DNA from: CAZWIT01 sp964533435
GTDB taxonomy: Bacteria > Patescibacteriota > Patescibacteriia > UBA1558 > GWA2-36-10
Assembly: GCA_964533435.1 (NCBI GenBank)
Contig: CAZHLU010000061.1
Coordinates: forward strand, 1-5,803
DNA: 5,803 nucleotides
Reading direction: 5' to 3'
This document shows positions 1 through 3,334 of this stretch, one piece after another (position 1 is the stretch's first letter; every line of letters begins with the position of its first letter). The translations under genes and the position numbers were made by a program. The notes below the pieces were generated by a model. It saw nothing but the letters and a program-made list of their open reading frames with translations. It ran no database searches and was not told where the DNA came from.

Positions 1-43
1 CCACTTGGTCAATTATAACAGAAAGCTCAATTATTTTCTAATT

Positions 44-78
44 AAAACAAAACCCAGTCCTTTACAGAGGGGCTGGGT
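44..78 (-). terminator. Intrinsic terminator closing the micro-ORF cluster
   Basis: On the minus strand ACCCAG (78-73) pairs with CTGGGT (57-52). The stem can be extended by three more pairs including one G-U wobble, and it is followed by TTTTGTTTT (52-44). The T-tract lies only on the minus-strand side, so it stops leftward transcription from the small ORFs at 144-552. Confidence 0.8.
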
Positions 79-143
79 CGGTAGGCCTTAGAGCAAACCT
101 TAAAAAATATTAGTCAGGGGGGCATTTTATTAAATTTTAATAA
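79..143. other. Short AT-rich spacer, nothing recognised
   Basis: This stretch lies between the terminator at 44-78 and the end of the last micro-ORF at 144. I see no ORF, promoter or strong hairpin in it. It would be the 3' untranslated part of the leftward micro-ORF transcript. Confidence 0.5.
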
Positions 144-227
144 TTAAGCATAGCTGGCATAAGCTGCCCAACTAAACAAAAGTAAAATGTGCATTGAATA
201 GCTACTTAAATAAATTTTTTTTATCAT
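144..227 (-). CDS. Possible 27-aa hydrophobic micro-ORF
   Basis: A tentative ORF of 27 codons reading MIKKIYLSSYSMHILL at its start, with a lysine pair followed by a hydrophobic stretch with Trp20 up to the C-terminal Ala. It starts 11 nt after the stop of the 46-aa ORF upstream and is the last ORF before the terminator at 44-78. Its start is preceded by AT-rich sequence without a Shine-Dalgarno. An ORF this short in AT-rich DNA is easily found by chance. The only support is its position in line with two better candidates and its membrane-like composition. No family recognised. Confidence 0.25.
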   Translation of the reverse strand: MIKKIYLSSYSMHILLLFSWAAYASYA

Positions 228-238
228 ATATTTTATGA

Positions 239-379
239 TTATATCCAGGTTGATGCCCAGACAAAATAACTTAGTACTATCAGGGATAAAATAGCCCAAT
301 TTTCATGACTAGCCACTTCGGGCGAGCAATAAAAATCACTTTTACGCCATGAAGTTACCTTGCATTGTGGTGTTTCCAT
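239..379 (-). CDS. Hypothetical 46-aa single-pass membrane microprotein
   Basis: The ORF encodes 46 residues: a polar N-terminal half with two cysteines (Cys6, Cys18), then one hydrophobic segment from about Trp28 to Ile46 that runs to the C-terminus (WAILSLIVLSYFVW and onward). This is the shape of a tail-anchored or N-in single-pass protein. It lies 29 nt after the 47-aa ORF and shares with it the W-A-I signature at the start of the membrane segment, so the two may be diverged tandem copies. There is no Shine-Dalgarno; the start sits in AT-rich sequence, as do the housekeeping genes at 2645-5335. No family recognised, and the function is unknown. ORF size alone does not prove it is translated; the repeated architecture is the main support. 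Confidence 0.45.
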   Translation of the reverse strand: METPQCKVTSWRKSDFYCSPEVASHENWAILSLIVLSYFVWASTWI

Positions 380-408
380 AATTTTATTTTTATTTAATTA
401 TAATTAAC

Positions 409-552
409 TTAAATAGTCTGGCTCATCATTACTATTAAAGTAATAGACCCTACCAAACACAGTACAATAATCGCCCAATAATCACCCGATCGCAATTTAG
501 CATCGCCGGGGCGAATCACTAGTCTAAAAGATTTGATTTGACCATCATTCAT
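409..552 (-). CDS. Hypothetical 47-aa single-pass membrane microprotein
   Basis: A 47-codon ORF. Residues 1-24 are polar and basic (IRPGDAKLRSGD around 13-24), and residues 25-43 form one hydrophobic helix (YWAIIVLCLVGSITLIVMM) followed by SQTI. The basic N-terminal side suggests an N-in orientation. It is the first ORF after the promoter at 624-652 and the hairpin at 570-610, so it would be translated only from transcripts that pass the hairpin. The ATG is preceded by AAAACAT with no Shine-Dalgarno. A weak -10-like TATAAA at 557-562 could give a near leaderless mRNA. I recognise no family. Stop codon, promoter, terminator and the similar ORF downstream all fit a real gene, but the ORF is short. 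Confidence 0.5.
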   Translation of the reverse strand: MNDGQIKSFRLVIRPGDAKLRSGDYWAIIVLCLVGSITLIVMMSQTI

Positions 553-569
553 ATGTTTTATAGATAAAT

Positions 570-610
570 AAAAAATTGGCCGAAAGAGACACCTCTCTTA
601 AGCCAATTTT
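570..610 (-). terminator. Leader hairpin with T-tract (attenuator or tiny-RNA terminator)
   Basis: On the minus strand AAAATTGGC (610-602) pairs perfectly with GCCAATTTT (580-572). Inside is a second stem, AAGAGA (599-594) with TCTCTT (589-584), capped by a GGTG loop. The T-run continues to 570. It has the form of an intrinsic terminator. The gene upstream already has its own terminator at 654-691, and a promoter (624-652) lies between the two. The hairpin therefore falls at the very start of the next transcript, about 7 nt after the expected start site. It could be an attenuator for the 47-aa ORF or the end of an RNA of about 50 nt. Confidence 0.7.
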
Positions 611-623
611 AAACTACATCTAC

Positions 624-652
624 ATGATAGCATAAAAAAATGCTTTTGTCAA
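624..652 (-). promoter_or_regulatory. Sigma-70 type promoter for leader hairpin and micro-ORFs
   Basis: TTGACA (652-647), a 17-nt spacer, then TATCAT (629-624), matching the -10 consensus at five of six bases. The -35 box begins 1 nt past the T-run of the terminator at 654-691. The expected transcription start is near 617, just before the hairpin at 570-610. Confidence 0.75.
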
Positions 653-653
653 T

Positions 654-691
654 AAAAAACCCGTCAAAAGACACAAAAATGCCTGACGGGT
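654..691 (-). terminator. Intrinsic terminator of the 57-aa membrane protein gene
   Basis: On the minus strand ACCCGTCA (691-684) pairs with TGACGGGT (666-659) and is followed by six T (659-654). It begins 6 nt after the stop codon of the gene at 698-871. There is no T-run on the other side, so it acts leftward. Confidence 0.85.
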
Positions 692-697
692 CATAAT

Positions 698-871
698 TTA
701 TTCTGAACCAAATACATCGTCTCTTAAATTACCATCGCTGGTAAAAAATTCAAGTTCAGTTGCCTGACTTTCACTTTCATTAATAAAAGAGATAAATAAA
801 CAGAAAACCCCAAAAATAAATACTAGAGTAAACACAATAACCAACAACAAGAACACCAGAAATAACTTCAT
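698..871 (-). CDS. Hypothetical 57-aa single-pass membrane protein with acidic tail
   Basis: The start at 871 is fixed by AAGGAGGT (883-876) six bases from the ATG; the longer reading back to 916 runs through this ribosome-binding site and is rejected. Residues 3-30 are almost entirely hydrophobic (LFLVFLLLVIVFTLVFIF and onward, with Cys24). The remaining 27 residues are polar and acidic: Glu32, Glu34, Glu39, Glu41, Asp46, Asp51, Asp52 and Glu57, with one Arg. It could be a signal-anchored protein with an exposed acidic tail; no cleavage site is obvious. It has its own promoter (921-949) and terminator (654-691), so it is a stand-alone unit. No family recognised. The strong start signals make translation likely. 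Confidence 0.7.
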   Translation of the reverse strand: MKLFLVFLLLVIVFTLVFIFGVFCLFISFINESESQATELEFFTSDGNLRDDVFGSE

Positions 872-875
872 GTCT

Positions 876-883
876 ACCTCCTT
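876..883 (-). promoter_or_regulatory. Strong Shine-Dalgarno deciding the start at 871
   Basis: AAGGAGGT on the minus strand, with six bases between AAGGAG and the ATG. The same AAGGAG-N6-ATG spacing occurs before the genes starting at 1230 and 2461. Confidence 0.85.
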
Positions 884-920
884 CTTGGCTCGTAAGTAAA
901 AGAACCTCCCTATCAAATAA

Positions 921-949
921 ATACTCTAATAAATGCATTTTTTTGTCAA
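921..949 (-). promoter_or_regulatory. Promoter of the 57-aa membrane protein gene
   Basis: A perfect TTGACA (949-944) sits 3 nt past the T-run of the terminator at 953-980. At 17-nt spacing the -10 is GAGTAT (926-921), which keeps only the A at position 2 and the final AT of the consensus. The -35 is convincing; the -10 is weak. Confidence 0.5.
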
Positions 950-952
950 TAT

Positions 953-980
953 AAAAACTCACCGCGTCAGACGCGATGAG
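953..980 (-). terminator. Intrinsic terminator of the zinc-ribbon gene
   Basis: On the minus strand CTCATCGCG (980-972) pairs with CGCGGTGAG (966-958) through nine pairs including one wobble. The loop is TCTGA and five T follow (957-953). It lies 34 nt after the stop codon of the gene at 1015-1230. Confidence 0.85.
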
Positions 981-1014
981 CTAAAATAAAGTAACTCACA
1001 AACTTATATTAATT

Positions 1015-1230
1015 TTATAAAACCGCCAAAAACTTTTCTTTGAGATCATAGCCATCTATTGCCAGAATACCACAAACCGGGCAACCATATACTCTATCAG
1101 TATGGGGATTTAACTGGGCATTAACATTACATTTTTTACATTTATGAGTATTTATTTCTCTCCACTGACCACCTGAGCCAACAGCTAAGTCAAGAATTTC
1201 TTCATGCCTTTTAAAATGATCGGTGGACAT
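1015..1230 (-). CDS. Small zinc-ribbon protein, 71 aa
   Basis: The start at 1230 is set by AAGGAG six bases upstream; a longer frame to 1437 crosses the promoter and terminator of this unit and is rejected. The protein has a polar N-terminus (about 1-28) and then a rubredoxin-like zinc ribbon: Cys31-Lys-Lys-Cys34 and Cys50-Pro-Val-Cys53, with 15 residues between the pairs. A short C-terminal tail is KEKFLAVL. Two CxxC knuckles at this distance are typical of a structural zinc site in small nucleic-acid or protein-binding proteins. The partner cannot be told from sequence. It is a single-gene unit with its own promoter (1277-1305) and terminator (953-980), downstream of the MYG1-like gene but not co-transcribed with it. 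No named family recognised. Confidence 0.75.
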   Translation of the reverse strand: MSTDHFKRHEEILDLAVGSGGQWREINTHKCKKCNVNAQLNPHTDRVYGCPVCGILAIDGYDLKEKFLAVL

Positions 1231-1236
1231 TGCTTT

Positions 1237-1242
1237 CTCCTT
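1237..1242 (-). promoter_or_regulatory. Shine-Dalgarno deciding the start at 1230
   Basis: AAGGAG on the minus strand, six bases before the ATG, within GGAAGGAGAAAGCAATG. It selects the 71-aa reading over the longer open frame. Confidence 0.85.
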
Positions 1243-1276
1243 CCGTGAGCAAGTTAGCAAGGAACGGGACAAGCAT

Positions 1277-1305
1277 AGGATAAGAAAAAAATAAGTTATT
1301 GTCAA
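1277..1305 (-). promoter_or_regulatory. Promoter of the zinc-ribbon gene
   Basis: TTGACA (1305-1300), a 17-nt spacer and TATCCT (1282-1277), four of six -10 matches. It lies 13 nt past the terminator stem of the MYG1-like gene. The expected leader to the ATG at 1230 is about 40 nt. Confidence 0.7.
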
Positions 1306-1318
1306 TTTAAGAAAATGA

Positions 1319-1363
1319 AAAGGCCTGCTACGATCTTGCTGGATAAGCAAGGAGCAGGCCTTT
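1319..1363 (-). terminator. Long two-stem terminator of the MYG1-like gene
   Basis: On the minus strand AAAGGCCTGCT (1363-1353) pairs perfectly with AGCAGGCCTTT (1329-1319). A nested stem CTTGCT/AGCAAG (1351-1346 with 1340-1335) fills the loop. The following sequence TCATTTTC is only moderately T-rich. It lies 27 nt after the stop codon at 1391. The symmetry of the A and T ends means it could also work weakly rightward. Confidence 0.75.
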
Positions 1364-1390
1364 GGAAAACAAGTCTTGAATCTGGCCAAG

Positions 1391-2461
1391 CTAGCCGCGA
1401 CGCAGACTGCGCCAGTTAATCGGCTGGGGAGCCTCATGCTGACGCAAGCTCTGACAACGGCTCAGGCCAAGGCAGTAGAAGGGACATTCCTGACCCAGAC
1501 ACTGGCCGCTTGCGCGACAGTGCTCATGAGGCAGGTAATCAGAGCGCAGGCCCAGAATGGTAGCCGCCACGATAACTTCGAACGACAGCTGAGTAACCGG
1601 CACATCCGGATGACTCAAACTACCGTTCAGAAGCATCTGGCCAGCTTTCTGGTAGTGCCACTCTTCGGCGCCCTCGACCTTACCTTCTTGGGCAAGGGTC
1701 TCGGCGTCCAAGGACTCTTCCAAGCCCTTGGTCGAGCGTTCGCCAACGCGGAGAATGCGCGCCACGTCCTCAAGGCGCCAGTTCTGCTTATCGCAGAAAA
1801 TCTGGACATGCCCCGAAGAACGCTGCACAATCACCGCTGCCGCTGCCAGACCGCCGTCAGCAACAGACGCACGCGCCATATTCACGGCCGTAGTGTTGTC
1901 GGTTTTGAGCACTGCCAGACGGCAAGGCTTTGAGCCGACCACCAGGTCGTGGATCTCGGCAGCATCGGCCAACTCGACCTTTGCCTCCTGAGCTTGCTTC
2001 TGCTCGGCGTACTTGGCATCAAGCGCCATAGTAGCCCAGATCAGAGCGTGCTCAGGATCTTCAACATAGTTGAACATCAGCTTGGTCAGAGAGAACAAGT
2101 CAAACGGTTGACTGCCCCCTCGCGTATCGATGCGATGCGTGAAGGCCAAAATCTTGGCCAGCGCCGGATCAGTATCCAGGCCCAAGTCTTTGGCTATCAA
2201 TGTAGCCGCACACTCAGAACTGGCCTGACCGTTGCGGTGTTCATCGAAACGACCACCGCCCACGCCGATCAAGAGATAACCTTCTGCTTCCCACTCTTCG
2301 GCAGTCCGACCGTCCGGCGACTTACCGCCGGACCAGTATTCAACCTCCGCCATGTCCACGCCAGGGTATTTTTCCTTACCCCAGCGCCAGAGCATCCAGA
2401 TAGCCACGATCTCGTCGAGATGCGGCTTCAGATGCGTCACGATGGGCCGAATATTAGGCAT
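1391..2461 (-). CDS. Diverged MYG1/DHH-like phosphoesterase with Cys-rich C-terminus
   Basis: The protein has 356 aa, starting at 2461 behind AAGGAG-N6. The N-terminus resembles MYG1 (UPF0160): THLKPHLDEIVA at 9-20 matches the THxxxFHxDE motif, IGVGGGRFDEH at 65-75 matches the VGGxxDHH motif with DEH in place of DHH, and SECAATLI (82-89) and FTHRID (107-112) follow as further likely metal-site regions. MYG1 proteins are DHH-superfamily exonucleases or phosphoesterases; activity on RNA or another phosphoester is inferred here, not shown. A second domain (about 175-305) is not placed. The C-terminus has a cluster of five cysteines (315, 321, 326, 330, 336) with His312 and His314, a possible zinc or Fe-S site. 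The gene is much richer in GC (36/60 in 1741-1800) than the right half, which suggests transfer or strong codon selection. It is expressed alone, divergent from the Fe-S operon. Confidence 0.7.
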   Translation of the reverse strand: MPNIRPIVTHLKPHLDEIVAIWMLWRWGKEKYPGVDMAEVEYWSGGKSPDGRTAEEWEAEGYLLIGVGGGRFDEHRNGQASSECAATLIAKDLGLDTDPALAKILAFTHRIDTRGGSQPFDLFSLTKLMFNYVEDPEHALIWATMALDAKYAEQKQAQEAKVELADAAEIHDLVVGSKPCRLAVLKTDNTTAVNMARASVADGGLAAAAVIVQRSSGHVQIFCDKQNWRLEDVARILRVGERSTKGLEESLDAETLAQEGKVEGAEEWHYQKAGQMLLNGSLSHPDVPVTQLSFEVIVAATILGLRSDYLPHEHCRASGQCLGQECPFYCLGLSRCQSLRQHEAPQPINWRSLRRG

Positions 2462-2467
2462 GAGCCT

Positions 2468-2473
2468 CTCCTT
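2468..2473 (-). promoter_or_regulatory. Shine-Dalgarno deciding the start at 2461
   Basis: AAGGAG on the minus strand, six bases before the ATG. It favours this start over the ATG at 2488, which would add nine residues and put the ribosome-binding site inside the gene. Confidence 0.85.
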
Positions 2474-2489
2474 CTTTCTAGGCGCCAAA

Positions 2490-2504
2490 GCTGCAAAAAG
2501 CAGC
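2490..2504 (-). other. Small hairpin in the leader of the MYG1-like mRNA
   Basis: GCTGC-TTTTT-GCAGC on the minus strand, a five-pair stem, lies between the expected transcription start (near 2535) and the Shine-Dalgarno. It is too short to call a riboswitch and no T-run follows. It may stabilise the leader. Confidence 0.35.
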
Positions 2505-2520
2505 CGGTATCAAGACTAGG

Positions 2521-2550
2521 TTGACAATGAACAATATGGTATTATATCAT
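2521..2550 (+). promoter_or_regulatory. Possible second plus-strand promoter overlapping the divergent one
   Basis: TTGACA (2521-2526), an 18-nt spacer and TATCAT (2545-2550) read toward the ferredoxin operon. It overlaps the -10 box of the minus-strand promoter at 2541-2546, so the two could not be occupied together. AT-rich DNA gives such matches by chance. Confidence 0.3.
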
Positions 2551-2569
2551 ATATATTAGATTTTGTCAA
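2541..2569 (-). promoter_or_regulatory. Consensus extended -10 promoter of the MYG1-like gene
   Basis: TTGACA (2569-2564), exactly 17 nt, then TATAAT (2546-2541), with TGA directly before it giving an extended -10 (TGnTATAAT). All 12 core bases are consensus, so strong constitutive transcription is expected. The leader to the ATG at 2461 is about 75 nt. Confidence 0.85.
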
Positions 2570-2579
2570 TATCATAAAA

Positions 2580-2608
2580 TTGACTGTTTAGCCTATTTTC
2601 ATTATTAT
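2580..2608 (+). promoter_or_regulatory. Promoter of the ferredoxin/Fe-S assembly operon
   Basis: TTGACT (2580-2585), a 17-nt spacer and TATTAT (2603-2608), each one base off consensus. It is back to back with the minus-strand promoter: the two -35 boxes are 10 bp apart and form an inverted repeat (GTCAAT 2565-2570, ATTGAC 2579-2584). The leader to the ATG at 2645 would be about 30 nt and lacks a Shine-Dalgarno. Confidence 0.7.
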
Positions 2609-2644
2609 TAATGTACTTAAAAAACTTTAATAAATACTTTACAT

Positions 2645-2863
2645 ATGAGAATAGAAATAGACAGAGAATTGTGCATTAGCGTAGCCTCTTGCGTCGCTGT
2701 TGCTCCTAATACTTTTGAGCTTGATGATGAAGGTATTGCTGTTGTCAAAAACCTAAGTGGCGATGACGAAAAAACTATTTTACAAGCTGCCCAAAGCTGC
2801 CCCGTTAATGCCATCCGCTTGTTTGATGATGCTGGCAAACAAATTCATCCACCTCTTCAATAA
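2645..2863 (+). CDS. Small single-cluster ferredoxin with three cysteine ligands
   Basis: The ferredoxin has 72 aa and starts at the ATG in TTTACATATG, with no Shine-Dalgarno. The fold signature is clear: Cys10-x5-Cys16 followed by VAVAPNTFELDDEG (17-30), then Cys52-Pro53-Val-Asn-Ala-Ile. In the usual CxxCxxC...CP pattern the second ligand would be residue 13, which is Val here. This leaves three cysteines, as in the [3Fe-4S] ferredoxins that serve bacterial P450s and some other single-cluster ferredoxins. The cluster may be [3Fe-4S], or [4Fe-4S] with a non-cysteine ligand. It is a cytoplasmic one-electron carrier; the partner enzyme is not in the window. It is the first gene of the operon, with only 4 nt before the peroxiredoxin start, so translational coupling is likely. 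Confidence 0.85.
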   Translation: MRIEIDRELCISVASCVAVAPNTFELDDEGIAVVKNLSGDDEKTILQAAQSCPVNAIRLFDDAGKQIHPPLQ

Positions 2864-2867
2864 AACT

Positions 2868-3323
2868 ATGCCAAATCAAGCTAAAACTAAATTGGTGCTC
2901 GGCCAGCAGGCACCGCTTTTTGTCTTAAAAACTCAAAGTGGTCAGGAAATAAATTTAGTTGACTTCAAAGGCAAAAAAAATGTTTTGCTTGTTTTCTATC
3001 CAGGGGACAATACTCCTGGTTGCACTCGACAGCTCTGTGCCTTACGCGATGATTATCATCAATTCCAAAACAAAGATACTGTTATTTTTGGTGTCAATCG
3101 TGCTGATGCCAAATCTCATCAAAAATTTATTGACCAACATCAGTTTCCTTTTGACTTATTGATAGATACTGATAAAAAAGTTTCCCTAGATTACGGCGCT
3201 ATAAAATTATTTTTCAATAAAACTATTATTAATCGATCCGTAGTATTAATAGACAAAGAAGGAAAAATTATTTATCTAAAACGTGGTCTACCAACTGATG
3301 AAGAAATATTAAAACAATTGTAA
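2868..3323 (+). CDS. bcp: Bcp/PrxQ-type thiol peroxiredoxin
   Basis: The start at 2868 gives 151 aa, the usual length of the family; the open frame to 2757 would overlap the ferredoxin gene and adds 37 residues without homology. The thioredoxin-like fold shows LGQQAPLFVLKTQSGQEINL (11-30) and the active-site loop YPGDNTPGCTRQLC (44-57). Cys52 is the peroxidatic cysteine, with Pro45 and Thr49 of the PxxxTxxC motif. Cys57 is the resolving cysteine at the five-residue spacing of atypical two-Cys Bcp/PrxQ enzymes. Arg123 (NRSVVLID) is the likely conserved arginine. It reduces hydrogen peroxide and organic peroxides with electrons from a thioredoxin-like donor. Placed between a ferredoxin and nifS, it probably protects Fe-S clusters and takes the peroxide made by the SOD at the other end of the operon. 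Confidence 0.92.
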   Translation: MPNQAKTKLVLGQQAPLFVLKTQSGQEINLVDFKGKKNVLLVFYPGDNTPGCTRQLCALRDDYHQFQNKDTVIFGVNRADAKSHQKFIDQHQFPFDLLIDTDKKVSLDYGAIKLFFNKTIINRSVVLIDKEGKIIYLKRGLPTDEEILKQL

Positions 3324-3334
3324 GATTTTTATTT

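Noticed and set aside
7..12. TTGACC on the minus strand as the -35 box of a further unit to the left
   Set aside because: It fits the terminator-then-TTGACA pattern, but the -10 would lie outside the window, so it cannot be listed as a promoter.
872..916. 15-residue N-terminal extension of the 57-aa membrane protein
   Set aside because: It contains the AAGGAGGT ribosome-binding site that serves the ATG at 871.
1231..1437. N-terminal extension of the zinc-ribbon ORF
   Set aside because: It would cross the terminator at 1319-1363, the promoter at 1277-1305 and the ribosome-binding site at 1237-1242.
1376..2524. Long plus-strand open frames (1376-1933, 1949-2524, 1728-1991) opposite the MYG1-like gene
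   Set aside because: They are antisense shadows of a GC-rich gene, which has few stop codons in other frames. Their translations show no family motif, and the minus-strand frame has promoter, Shine-Dalgarno, motifs and terminator.
2541..2569. AT-rich repeats and inverted TTGACAA/TTGTCAA (2521-2527, 2563-2569) as an operator
   Set aside because: The two arms are explained by -35 boxes facing each other; no separate regulator-binding pattern is evident.
2757..2867. 37-residue extension of the peroxiredoxin upstream of 2868
   Set aside because: It overlaps the ferredoxin coding region in another frame, and the start at 2868 gives the normal family length.
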